From positions 1,580,001-1,644,000 of the forward strand of contig BROG01000075.1 of the NCBI GenBank assembly GCA_030159075.1: a stretch of 64,000 nt of DNA, read 5' to 3'. The stretch's first letter is position 1; the number at the start of each line of letters is the position of its first letter. This DNA comes from Atrina japonica (taxonomy: Eukaryota > Mollusca > Bivalvia > Pterioida > Pinnidae). Shown piece by piece: positions 1 to 26,400 of this stretch. The notes under the pieces are model-generated. The model was given only the letters and a program-made list of their open reading frames with translations, was not told the DNA's origin and did no database searches. The position numbers were made by a program, and so were the translations under genes.

Positions 1-195
1 GTGTAGCCACCTTCCGGATTAGCGATAATAAAAATTAATATTTAAAGAAAGTATAGTTACATGGAATCATATAATGAATTAGTTTTTAAACAAAGCCAAT
101 GTGCAGATATTTTATTAAAATCGAAGTCTTCAAACTGGAGGTAGTAAATCTGTGATCAATAAAGAATTAAGACACATTCTTGAATGAATAATTAT

Positions 196-425
196 CCTTA
201 ACCAAGCGTTTAAATAAAGTGGTCTTACCAAATTGTTAACCAAACAATTAAATGACATGACACGACCATACCATAACCAAGATATACAATGACGTGGTCT
301 CATCATATCGTAAACCAAGACATTAATTAATATGGTTTCACCATATCGTTACCCAAACCATTAAATAATGTGACCTTACCTTGTCGTTAACCAGACCGTT
401 AATAGCTTGGTATCACCAATGAGGT
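196..425. repeat. Degenerate 37-38-bp minisatellite, about 6 units
   Basis: Units of the form GTTAACCAAACCATTAA followed by a variable middle and GGTCTTACCATATC recur every 37-38 bases with many substitutions. It lies downstream of the MKP gene. The rest of 1-1240 shows only MKP 3' flank and no other feature I can support. Confidence 0.75.
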
Positions 426-735
426 TACAATAAAATTCACACAAACAAATAAAATAAATAACGAATGTGTATGTCCATTGAATGTTATATATAAATGTCT
501 GAACACCAGAATAAAATTGTCAAATGTAAAAACCACATATCAGGTACAAGTATTATAAAATAGTGTCGAATACACATTAAATAGTCTGAAGTACATATGC
601 GAGTTTATGTGCATAGGTAAAACGCCACACTTTTCCAACACCTAAAACTTCAACCTCTGCACCGTAATTCTCTCCAAAACAACAAAAGTGTCAAAACATG
701 ATATGTACAGATATGCTGTGAAATTAATTCGACGA

Positions 736-741
736 TTTATT
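736..741 (-). terminator. Candidate polyadenylation signal of the MKP gene
   Basis: AATAAA on the minus strand about 500 nt after the stop codon. Two ATTTA pentamers, the core of AU-rich instability elements, occur about 50-75 nt past the stop. This would suit an inducible phosphatase mRNA, but both motifs are common in AT-rich DNA. Confidence 0.35.
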
Positions 742-1240
742 AGCATCGTGTTATCGATGTAATAGGATTATACAACTTATAAGTATATCGTTTTACGGAC
801 TTACGGACACACCTTCTTACAAATCATATGCTATAAAATGTGACCAGCCACAGACAAGTGGCAAATATAGCAATTCTAGCCCACTCTCGGAATAAAATAT
901 GAAATGTCAAATCGTTGTTGTTCTTGTGATATGATAATTATTTGTAAACAGTAACTCAGAAAGAAATCAAGGAGAACGTAAACTTGATAACCATACAACA
1001 GACCAGAATAATCCAATGTCCGGGCCGGAATCATCCAATGTTCAATTCACTTCATCTGCTCACAAAGCCACGGAGAATAAAACCGTATAGCTTATCTGTG
1101 TTGCTAACTTAGCAGCACTAGCCTCTGCTTTCTTCAAATGCGTTATACCTCCGACAACACAACGTGTTTTAAATTTGTAGGTAAATCAGTTACCTCCGTC
1201 ATCTTTCCTGGTTGCCATACACCTAACTTGGTTTTGACTG

Positions 1241-16540
<15,300 letters not shown>

Positions 16541-16792
16541 CTACTAAACAGTCCACCAACTTTACGTTGATTCAGGGATTTTCATTCATAAATAAGCCTT
16601 AGTTGATACAGAGAGGTTGGGCAGGAATACAGACTTCCGCTTGACTAGTTTTCATTTACCAATCCATGACAAGGACGAAATGAACTTGTATTCAGGTCAT
16701 ATGTAGCATTACGCAACAAAATATAGTTCAATGTTGATTTTGCATATGTACATGTTTACGTTTCTCTTTATGAAAATACATTGCAAAAATTG

Positions 16793-16798
16793 TTTATA
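16793..16798 (-). promoter_or_regulatory. TATA-like box of the MKP gene (candidate)
   Basis: TATAAA on the minus strand (context GCTTATAAACA) about 255 bases upstream of the ATG and about 110 bases downstream of the SRE-like pair. It would place transcription start near 16765 if used. Position and context fit, but the motif is common in AT-rich DNA. Confidence 0.35.
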
Positions 16799-16906
16799 AG
16801 CTCTAAAATAATCTTACAGTGAAATCATATTTCATCCTTTTGCCGAATCAATAAAAAGGTCGACAAGTCTATTTTTCATTCAGTTAGGAAAATATCCGCC
16901 CCCATA

Positions 16907-16932
16907 CCAAATAAGGTACGCATGCCGGAAGT
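16907..16932 (-). promoter_or_regulatory. Serum-response-element-like ETS plus CArG pair upstream of MKP
   Basis: On the gene strand this reads ACTTCCGG, eight bases, then CCTTATTTGG. The first is a full-consensus ETS site (CCGGAAGT on the other strand) and the second fits CC(A/T)6GG exactly. This arrangement is how SRF and ETS-family TCFs bind at ERK-responsive immediate-early promoters. It lies about 370 bases upstream of the start codon. A CRE half-site TGACG (16947-16951) and a forkhead-like GTAAACA (16931-16937) sit next to it. Function is inferred. Confidence 0.55.
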
Positions 16933-17061
16933 AAACAAAACCCATGTGACGACAAGAATTCATTCATTGAACGTATTATTCATTTTAACCTTGAATCAAT
17001 CGATATATCCCTTTACTTTGCGTTCTATCGATCGTCTGTACATATGCCTGGTTTTCTTTCT

Positions 17062-17107
17062 TTTCTTTCTATCTACCTATCTATCTATCTATTTATCTGT
17101 CTATCTT
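17062..17107. repeat. Short (CTAT)n-type tetranucleotide repeat
   Basis: CTATCTACCTATCTATCTAT-type run with ATTT and CTGT variants, upstream of the MKP promoter. Confidence 0.85.
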
Positions 17108-17642
17108 GCATTTTTAACACTGAAAATTGACAATTCGAAACTGATTCAGTAGTGTAATACCACGCTAATACGCAAAAAATATATAAGCAGCGATCGATCA
17201 CAATAGTGCCAGTGAACTTTGAATGAGCCCGTTAAATGTATTTATTGATTAATTGATCTGCTAGTAAATTATGCACTCTACATAGATTTTGAAAGATCGA
17301 TACAAACACTGCAGAAATCAGCAGTTCCCGGTGTAAACATATTACCAGTATCGATCGGCCACAGAATGCGTAGGCGTTAGCTAGCTCTCGATCGGTATCG
17401 TATGAGCTAATACAAAGAACAAATCTTTGACCCTTTTAATTCCAGCTTATTGCAATGGCGTATTTCCATGGTAACGTATCGTTCAGCGAATTTAAATAAA
17501 CAGCGTTTCAGCCACAGTATACACGGCGAGGAAGCTAAATGAAACAAAATACAAAATTATCCTGGGGAAAACCATTGAGACGCACTATAAATCTATATAC
17601 AATGAATCGGTAACGTTAGAGTTCTGCTTCAAGAGTGTTATT

Positions 17643-18280
<638 letters not shown>

Positions 18281-18281
18281 G

Positions 18282-18436
18282 ACTGTGACACAGGGCCTCG
18301 GTTTTAAATATCATCTGAATGAACATTGACTTTTATTTTGTATGACGAGCGCTTGGCGAAGGAACGGTTACTACCATTTTTAAAAGTCATTGGTATGACC
18401 AGGAACTGAAAATCGAACCCGAAACTTTCCGCAAGC
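18282..18436 (-). mobile_element. Truncated tRNA-type SINE whose head is duplicated downstream
   Basis: The plus strand reads TGTGACACAGGGCCTCGG, then GACGAGCGCTTGGCGAAGGA, then ATCGAACCCGAAAC. These are the central and B-box parts of a common molluscan SINE, read from its minus strand. Its right part, from 18393, is present again at 21845, so the 604-bp duplication begins inside this SINE. Confidence 0.6.
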
Positions 18437-18996
18437 GGCCACATTAAACATAGAATATTTTAGTAAGATGTCATGTTTTAATTTGTTGTCATGTTTTAAT
18501 TTTTGTAATTACCACCCACCTAGTAAATTCAAAAATTAAAACATGACAAAGATAAGAAATGAATTAAAACCGGTATTTCTCGTTCGTCTAAAAGTCAACC
18601 CCGGTTTACCGAACCACCGGTTACTTTTGTCGTGAATTATAACAATTTGAAAGCGTTATTAATTATGTCACTTTACTCGCACTGATTGCAAAATATGAAA
18701 AATATGTAAAACACCATAAGATTTGCCGAGAGAAAAAAAAAAATTTTGATTTAGAATATATATGGCAAAATCACATTAATGTGTTTTACCTAGTTTTAAT
18801 CAGTAATTCCAAGTTTTTCTCCAGTTGACCGTAGTTTTTCTCAGTAACCCACATTATTTGGAGAAAAACTGTGTTTAACTGAGAAAAACTAGATTTAACT
18901 GCGCCAAAATCACAAAAATGAGTTAAACCTAGTTTTTCTCGAGAAAAAAATAGTTTAACTAAGAAAATCTAGATTTAACTGCTCCACAATCACATT
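18393..18996. repeat. Direct repeat copy 1 (604 bp) flanking the LTR fragment
   Basis: Starts GTATGACCAGGAACTGAAAA and ends CTCCACAATCACATT. It is near-identical to 21845-22469. Differences are overwhelmingly one- to few-base indels in homopolymers. It contains the second hairpin (18478-18547) and part of the foldback 20-bp motif array. Confidence 0.92.
18478..18547. repeat. 19-bp perfect hairpin with duplicated left arm
   Basis: Two left arms, the second TGTCATGTTTTAATTTTTG, a loop with ACCACCCACCTAGTAA, and the perfect complement CAAAAATTAAAACATGACA. The architecture equals that at 10388-10478, with different arm bases. A further copy lies at 21930-22000 as part of the duplication. Confidence 0.8.
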
Positions 18997-21844
18997 ACAA
19001 GAAACACTTAAAGAGTTTAAACATAGATTCATATTACCAACATCTTATTATAGTCCTCAAAGTAATGGCAAGGTAGAAAGATTTCATAGAACATTACATG
19101 ATGTAATGGCTAAGAAAATAATTGATGTTGTTCAGACTTTGGGATTTATATTTGGAATCAGACATTAGCAGCAATTAGATTTCATCCAAGTGAAATCGAC
19201 CAAGTTTTCACCCTTTTACTTACTATACAATAGGGATGTAGTATTACCCATTAGATAACTAATTCTTAAACCTAGAAGAAAATATAATGGGGAAGACCAA
19301 TATCAAGTAGCATTACAGCAGCAACATAAAGCTTTTACATTTTAGTACACAAAAATTTAGAAGAGACGGAAGAAAAGACAAAAGAAATATGCTGAATAGG
19401 GGTAGGTCAAGAAATTAATTTCAAGATAGGAGATCCAGTATATATTAAGAATCAAAGAAAACCAGTAAAATAAGAATAATAAAATGGACACCTTATTATA
19501 GAATTATTGAAGAAAAAGGACCTCTAAGTTTTATAGTTAAGAATCAATTGACAGGAACAACAACTACGACACATGCTCGACATCTTAGGTTAGCTAATTT
19601 AGATGATTGGGAGATACCCCCAAGACACAAATAAATAGACCGATAAGAAAATCAACATATGTAGTACCTCCAGATTCAGAATCTTCAGATGACGAAATTG
19701 ATAAGAATGAAAATCAAGATATTGTAAAGAGATCTAGGCAAATTCGAGATGACTCAGATAGTGAGGATGATATTCCTTTAGCAAAATTTAAAAAGAATAT
19801 ACAGAAAAACACAAAGTTAGATGATAGAGAAAAGTTAACAGAACAAGACAATCAGACAGAAAACAAAGAAATAAGTAAGGATAAAGAAGATACAGAAATA
19901 AATGAAATTAAGAGTTCAAAAAGAATTGTAGATGAAATGGACCCTACTATTAAAGGGATATTAATTACGTTAAATACAACATTTGACAAAATGAGTAGAA
20001 ACAATTTAGATATGTTTAATAACATGTGTCACACAATGAGAAATCTCAGACTAAAAGACGTACATTGTTATTTACAGGAAAACAATTAACAAGAAAGAAG
20101 ACTCAACTCTTATTATATGGCAGAAATAGTTAGGGAAATAATTGAGCAAATATTAGAGAAAGTAGATAGATATATTAGTGAAAATAGAATTAGATGAATT
20201 AATAAATAAACTACCAGAAGAAAAAAGTGTAAAATAATAAAAAAACTATACAGAACAGCAAGTTAAAAGTAAAAGACCACTTAATCAAGAATTCTTAAGA
20301 ATAATTAAAATTATAAGACACTGAAAAGGGTGCATCGTAGGAAAGAAATTAGACATAGTAAAACCTTCGTTAATAAAAATTCAATTATAGCAATAAGAAC
20401 TACCCATAAAGAAAATTAAGACTAGAAAGATAAAATTATGGGATAGGAAAAGACTATTTGTGAGAAGTAGGCATTGCAAGATCTCCGCCCCCTCTCAAAG
20501 AAAGAAGAAATATAGAAATTATATCAAAAAAATTTCCAACAATGAGGCTAAGAAATTGTCCAAAACCGGGAAGTTGGCCAAAAGCTTATCAGGAATTTAG
20601 GATTTCACCTTGGGAATGGGATAACATCCATCTCGAAGGAGTTGTACATTTGGAAATGTAAAAGTCTATGTTCCATTATGTGACTTTTCAGATAAGAATC
20701 TAAACTTAAAGATTGAAAAGGAACAGGTGAGTATTAAAATGATACAGTCAAGATAAAAGAGAAACAGAAAAACGAAACAAAATAGTCCAGGAGAAATGAT
20801 AAAACAGTCAACAAAACTACAAAAGTGAATATCCAGACGCTAAAAAATCCAGTGAAAAAAGGAAATACAAACACGATAACCATGAAAAAAATCATGAACT
20901 TTATCAAGACCCAGAAACAGGTGATGTGACACCGCAAGAATTTAACGATAACAACAAATCGTCGATCGAAAACATCGAAGTGGATGAGACCACTTGGCTT
21001 CGATCCAGAAGCCCGATTACCAGTTTTAAAGTTCACCAGTAACTAAAGACACTAAACATTCGACTACTGAAGACTATACAAGAACTTAAGTAATTAATCC
21101 AGTGTAATGTGAATTCAAACACGATAATAATTTAAAAAGAAGTCGAAAACTTATGATTATTAAAGAAACAGAATATTGCGCAAAGGACGGAGGACTTTCC
21201 GTGAACATATTAAGGATGGAGGACTTTCCATGAATATTTACAAGGGACGGAGGATTTTCCTGTGAATGGAGGATTTTTCATGAATATGTTAAAAGTGTTA
21301 AAAAGTGAATTATTAAACGTATTTATGTTATAATGAACTTTTAAACATAATGAACTTTACTTATGGACTGTAATAATGAACTTTATTTGTATTGAGACAA
21401 TGATTATTGAATTGAATTATGCATAAATTCTCTGCTTATTGAACCGGTTTATATCGCTTTTAATGCCATGAATATATATTGAAATTATAAACCCAAATCA
21501 CATATTTTTATCCAGGTCACATTTTATTTAATATTAATCCCAGATACATGAGTTTTATGAATTTGTTGAAAATCCAGGTCATAATTGATAGTGGATTATT
21601 GAGAAATCTAAGTCACAAGTTAATTTGTTATTACTCCCAGGATATGAATTATTTACCGATAAAAATCCAGGTCACAACTTATTCATTTCATGATTAACAG
21701 TAAAAACTTTATTGAATTATGTTATTATAACTTTTTAGATTATTGAAACATTGTTACCATTGCTGTACTCTGCTGTGCTGAGAATAAAAACTATACGATC
21801 ACAGACCAGACTTTGAGTTATTGATATTTGTGGGTTGGTTTACA
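18997..21844 (+). mobile_element. 5'-truncated Ty3/Gypsy-like LTR retrotransposon (integrase end to 3' LTR)
   Basis: Begins abruptly within an integrase: PQSNGKVERFHRTLHDVMAK at about 19050-19115. The integrase C-terminus follows over several broken frames (GPLSFIVKNQLTG at about 19520, HLRLANLDDWEIP). Next comes an acidic open frame at 19607-20089 (DSESSDDE). Three to four degenerate GGAGGACTTTCC repeats lie at 21185-21290. The 3' end, with AATAAA at 21783 and terminal TTTACA, looks like an LTR end. Gag, protease and RT are absent. Frame breaks fall largely in homopolymers. Ty3/Gypsy is favoured by the integrase motif. Confidence 0.75.
19607..20089 (+). pseudogene. Acidic C-terminal extension of the LTR element polyprotein (frame fragment)
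   Basis: A 160-codon open frame rich in Asp, Glu, Lys and Asn (SESSDDEIDKNE, DSDSEDDIPLAKF). It continues, after a shift at a CCCCC run, from the integrase end DDWEIP. It has no ATG of its own: the apparent start is a GTG-like or TTG-like codon within DDWE. Best read as part of a broken Pol frame, not a host gene. Confidence 0.6.
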
Positions 21845-22469
21845 GTATGACCAGGAACTGAAAATCGAACCCGAAACTTTCCGCAAGCGGCCACATTAAA
21901 CATAGAATATTTTAGTAAGATGTCATGTTTTAATTTGTTGTCATGTTTTAATTTTTGTAATTACCACCCACCTAGTAAATTCAAAAAATTAAAACATGAC
22001 AAAGATAAAGAAATGAATTAAAACCGGTATTTCTCGTTCGTCTAAAAGTCAACCCCCGGTTTACCGAACCACCGGTTACTTTTGTCGTGAATTAAAACAA
22101 ATTTGAAAGCGTTATTAATTATGTCACTTTACTCTGCATGATCTGCAAAATATGAAAAAAAATGTAAAAACACCATAAGATTTGCGAGAGAAAAAAAAAA
22201 AATTTGATTTTAGAAATATATATGGCAAAATCACATTAATGTGTTTTACCTAGTTTTAATCAGTAAATCCAAGTTTTTACTCCAGTTGACCCGTAGTTTT
22301 TTTCTCTCAGTAACCCACCATTATTTGGAGAAAAAAAACTGTGGTTTAACTGAGAAAAACTAGATTTAACTGCGCCAAAATCACAAAAAAATGAGTTAAA
22401 CCTAGTTTTTCTCGAGAAAAACTTAGTTTAACTAAGAAAATCTAGATTTAACTGCTCCACAATCACATT
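21845..22469. repeat. Direct repeat copy 2 (625 bp)
   Basis: Second copy of the 18393-18996 repeat, including the SINE head piece, the hairpin and the foldback motifs. It is about 21 bases longer, mostly through extra bases in A, T and C runs. It continues into further foldback sequence on the right, which suggests this is the original context. Confidence 0.92.
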
Positions 22470-22529
22470 GGTGAGTATTAAAATGATTTTAGCGCAGAAA
22501 ATCCGGGTTTTTCTCAGTTAAATTAGGTA

Positions 22530-22707
22530 TTTTCGTTAGTCAGATTTATCTCCCTTGTCAGCAGGTATCGATTTTGTGCGTAAAATGAGAAGTTATCGAT
22601 TGTGACATCATATTTTTGTGTGTGAAAACGACGTTTTATTCTTGTGTAAATATATGACGTCACAATCGATACCTGCTGACGTGAGAGATAACTCTGACTA
22701 ACGAAAA
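22530..22707. mobile_element. MITE with long inverted repeats (family 1, copy 1)
   Basis: The ends TTTTCGTTAGTCAGA and TCTGACTAACGAAAA start roughly 70-bp inverted arms that include CAGCAGGTATCGATT and TGTGACATCATA/TGACGTCACA. A second copy is at 52974-53145. Confidence 0.85.
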
Positions 22708-22859
22708 GACAGAATAGTTTTCTTCACTTAATTAGTGTACCCTTGGGTATACAAAAAACTTATCAATTTTTTTCAGATTTTTTGCATACTTATTCATAAT
22801 GAATGTATGGACTAATAGAATGAATAATCTGGCACATTTTGGTGTATATAAAGGATATT

Positions 22860-23520
22860 TACATATGCAAGAGTTACCGGTATGCCCCTTTCCAGAATTT
22901 TAACTCTTTTCATCATTGACTATTCATTATTAAAAAACAGTCATTTCCTTTAAAAAAAATCATATTTTTCTAGCTAACTTGGTAAAAATTTATCAAACGC
23001 CATGGTATCAATATGTTTTTATGCTTTTATCATTACATTTCATAGAGTTTGTGGATAAAAAAGACAAAAGATGGAAAACTGTGACACCAAAATAGCAAAT
23101 TTTTATAACACTTACATCTTAAATTCGGTCACTGTTAAATTTATTCATCAATTTTTTTCTGTAAATAATCAATTCAGAATGGTTAAAAATTATTTAGAGT
23201 CAATAAAACAAATTGTCGGTATATACCGAAGAAATAACATCTTGAAGTATGCCGAAATTGAGTATTTTTTAACAAAAAAATTCTTTAAGAGAAGGCTTTA
23301 CCACCGTTTGACCTTGAGTGTGACATTGAACATGACATTGACCTTGGCTGGGCAATGCACTTCATCACAATGAACCTTTACTGCAAGTTTCATAAAAGTA
23401 TCGTATACAATAAGAAAGTAATGATAATTTATGTCAAAATGTGACTGTACCTGGATAAACAGACAGAGGGACAAAAGATGCCAGACAATGTGAAGCTGTG
23501 TTTCATAGCTGACACAAAAA
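22860..23520. repeat. Dispersed TGACCTTGA-type repeat
   Basis: Contains GAGTTACCGGTATGCCCC, then TTGACCTTGAGTGTGACATT and GCAAGTTTCATAAAAGTA, ending near ACAGACAGAGGGACAAA. Such strings are typical of abundant bivalve repeats. A 100-codon frame at 23071 is not supported as a gene. Confidence 0.45.
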
Positions 23521-24169
23521 CACATGACTGTAAAAATTTATTTTGTCACAAAAAACAACTTCATATGCTTCTTGATGTAAATTTACCATTATGTTTATGT
23601 CTTTAGTGGACAGATTTGTGTCATCTGTCATTTTTGTTTAGATTGCCAACATCAGTTGGGAGGAAAAGTAGGATTAATTGGATAAAATTAAGATGAACTT
23701 GTAACCCCTTTAACTGGAGAAAATTAAAATAGATTTAACTGAGAAAAACTAGGATTAACTCATTATTATGATTTTGGTGTGCTATATCAGTTAAACTTAA
23801 TTCTTCTCAGTTAAACCCAGTTTTTCTCCAGTTAAACATAGATTTTCTCATTAACCCACATTAACTGGAGAAAAACTAGGTTTAACTGAGAAGAATTAAG
23901 TTTAACTGCGCCAAAACGTGGAAACTGAGTTAAACATAGTTTTTTCCCCCGAGGAAAAACTAGTTTACCTGAGAAAAAGTAGGTTTAACTGCGCCACGAT
24001 CTCATTAATAAGAATATGGCAGTTAAACAGAGGTTTTCTCAATTAAAGCTAGTTTTTCTCCAGTAACTGAGAAAAACTAGGTTTAACTGGAGAAAAACTA
24101 GGTTTAACTCATTAATGTGATTTTTACATGCCATAAATATAACACGTAACTTTACAGTAAACAGAGGAA

Positions 24170-24292
24170 ATTTGACACTTGTTTTTGAATAACATATTTA
24201 TTACATCGAGTGAGGCAGGAGAATACATACGCACTCGTGTTAAATATGTATTCTCCTGTAATAAACATGTTTTTCAAAAACAAGTGTCAAAT
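24170..24292. mobile_element. MITE with about 38-bp inverted repeats (family 2)
   Basis: The left arm TTTGACACTTGTTTTTGAAT followed by AACATATTTATTACA pairs with the right arm, which ends in CAAAAACAAGTGTCAAA. An inner AGGAGAATACATA/TATGTATTCTCCT pair extends the stem. Confidence 0.82.
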
Positions 24293-24344
24293 ATTCTATT
24301 TATTACATTTTCCAGTTAAGTTTCGTTAGGCCGTAGATTTACCT

Positions 24345-24489
24345 GGGCCTGGCACCATAAAACTTAAAATTACTTAAGTCTAAAATTATACTCAACTTTG
24401 ACTAATCCTGAAATCTGATTGGCTGAGCAGGCCAAGTTGAGAACATTCTCAGACTTGAGTAAATTCTCAAGTTTTATGGCGCCAGGCCC
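24345..24489. mobile_element. MITE with about 56-bp inverted repeats (family 3)
   Basis: Starts GGGCCTGGCACCATAAAACT and ends AGTTTTATGGCGCCAGGCCC. The arms pair over most of the 145 bp, apart from a short centre around CTGATTGGCTGAGCAG. Confidence 0.87.
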
Positions 24490-26090
24490 CGATGTTCTCT
24501 ACTGTACATGAAGGCTATCGGATAGTCTACTGCAGTACGGCTTGTGAAATGTAAACAAACCACGTAAGCACGTTTTGACTTAGGGGCTCGGAAATCTTTT
24601 TAGAGCATAATATGCTCAATGAATTCTGGAGCCTGGAAGAAATTATTACGCTGGAAAAAAAATTCAGAGCTCCTGTGGTGTTTTATTTAAATACTTCACT
24701 TGATGCCTCAAAAATAATGCCAAAGACCAGAACAGCAAACTCGCTTTGAAGTGAGCCCAAATCGATATTCATTTTCTGTACTGTATATCCAGTGTCACTG
24801 AATCTTTTTAAAAACTTTTGAACTGTTGACCTAGATAATGGATACATTAAACATTTCCCCTGTCTTTCGACCACTTAAACCCACTCCACCATATCCCCGC
24901 TTTTTGGTCAAGACGGAACAAGTCTGGGCGCAGCCATTTTGTTTAGCTTCGATACGACGTTATAAATAGCTTACACGAAAATCCCTTCTTGATACGACAT
25001 ATCTACAGTATGTTTTCAAAAGTTTTACCACGGCATCACCATTTAATGGTATTTTTTAGCAAATGTGATCAGTTTCTAATCGAACAATGAGTTGAAAATT
25101 ATAATTACATTATAGATGGGAATAATTAATCGGATTTACATTAATGGTCTGGCACTGTATTTTAATTGGCTTAATGAAAAATATATTTTTCATTTAGCCA
25201 ATCAAAATACAAATATGCAGTAAAATCAATGAAAAATAACAGTGAATTTAAAAAATGTAATAAATCTTTATTACTTTTCACATTCGATATGCATGTTCAT
25301 TGTCGTTCGAGGGTTTTACCATGTTCCCATTTTTTATTTACCAAACCCCTGGTAGATCAAAACGTTTTGGAACATAATAGTATGTATTACTGGGCCTTTC
25401 TTATTCCTATTTATAACAGTTGTCATTCTACATTAGTTCATTCTATAACTGTGTCATGACAACTATATCAATATACTTTAGAAGAGAACACTTTTCCTTT
25501 TTAGCGTATAAATCACATAGTTATTGCAATGGGAATGAGAGGTGCCACAAGCGGACGGTCGAAGTGACACATATTTTAATCTAAAAATTATTGCTATGAC
25601 GTGAAATGTGACCTACAGGCAGATATCTACAATCAAATTCATTTATATTTAGTTCTCATTTAATCTAATCATATAATATACATGCGAAAATATGAAATGT
25701 ATATGACATTATTATTAATAGTGAATATTGACACAGCAAAGAAGGGAGAATGACAATTTTATACAAGAGTATACACAATAGAACTATTGTAACCATAATC
25801 ACTGCAATCGACATACACAAAGAACATACAGGAAATGTATCATACCGGAAAGGAGAGCGAAGACTAAAAGCGTCTCTTATGTATTTTCCTAATGAACAAT
25901 TCTTTTATGTTCATGACACTAACAAGTATTGTTTAATACACTTCTTTTTCATATCACAATATGTTGGGCATTTTAAAACTAAGTGTAATTCATCTTTTAT
26001 TTCACCTTTACATATTTGTCATGTTCTTTCAGTTCCATGGATATTTAGTGAACACCAAGTTTCAATAAGGCAAAAACGTAAAAGTGTCAC
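24490..26090. other. Intergenic DNA, no gene recognised
   Basis: Holds a perfect-looking hairpin at about 25156-25212 (TGTATTTTAATTGGCT paired with AGCCAATCAAAATACA). A 115-codon frame at 25750-26097 has no recognisable domain. Otherwise nothing can be supported. Confidence 0.5.
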
Positions 26091-26091
26091 T

Positions 26092-26175
26092 GGATAATCG
26101 AAACTCAAGACGTCTATTATAATACGACAAATCAGACATACAAATGGTCTCAACATGCAGAACGATTACGAATCC
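26092..26175 (-). mobile_element. Short remnant of a Penelope-like element tail
   Basis: ATAATCGAAACTCAAG and CAAATGGTCTCAACATG match, on the minus strand, the terminal part of the tail after 5780 and the one at 27185-27290. Confidence 0.55.
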
Positions 26176-26269
26176 CCAAAAATATGTGAAGACAGTCTAA
26201 TTTTACAAACCTACTGGAAAAGAAGAGAATAGGTTTACTACGAAAGCCGATTAGTGTCAAAGAAAAAAA

Positions 26270-26400
26270 AATCGTGATTAGGAGATAATTATCTCGTTAT
26301 TACGAGAAAAGATCTCGTAATTCGTAATTCAGACTTACTTACCTCGTAATCACGACTTAGTTATCTCGTAAATACCAGGAAAATGTCGCAATTACGGCTA
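26270..26400. repeat. Palindromic ATCTCGTAATTACGAG-type repeat
   Basis: Several overlapping copies, in both orientations, of strings such as TTATCTCGTTATTACGAGA, ATCTCGTAATTCG and CTCGTAATCACGA. A dispersed foldback repeat is likely. Confidence 0.55.

Larger units (their letters stand above)
22220..24130. repeat. Foldback array of a 20-bp motif in both orientations, with long inverted ends
   Basis: GAGAAAAACTAGGTTTAACT and its complement AGTTAAACCTAGTTTTTCTC recur many times in alternating orientation at 22240-22470 and 23700-24115, and also in copy 1 at 18780-18990. The outer ends mirror each other: ATGGCAAAATCACATTAATG on the left and, inverted, ATGGCATG then AAAATCACATTAATG on the right. 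Between the arms lie a MITE and a TGACCTTG-type repeat. It looks like a foldback or MITE cluster. Confidence 0.75.

Noticed and set aside
20734..21036. 100-residue hydrophobic minus-strand membrane protein
   Set aside because: Antisense of the Lys/Thr-rich 3' part of the LTR element. Antisense of A-rich coding DNA gives Phe/Val/Leu-rich frames by chance.
18393..22469. 604/625-bp direct repeats as the LTRs of an intact retrotransposon
   Set aside because: The first copy joins directly to mid-integrase with no primer-binding site or gag. The repeats start inside a SINE, and no purine tract precedes the second copy. The element seems to have its own 3' LTR end (TTTACA) before it.
25750..26097. 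115-residue plus-strand protein
   Set aside because: No domain, no family resemblance, odd composition, and it runs into a PLE tail remnant.
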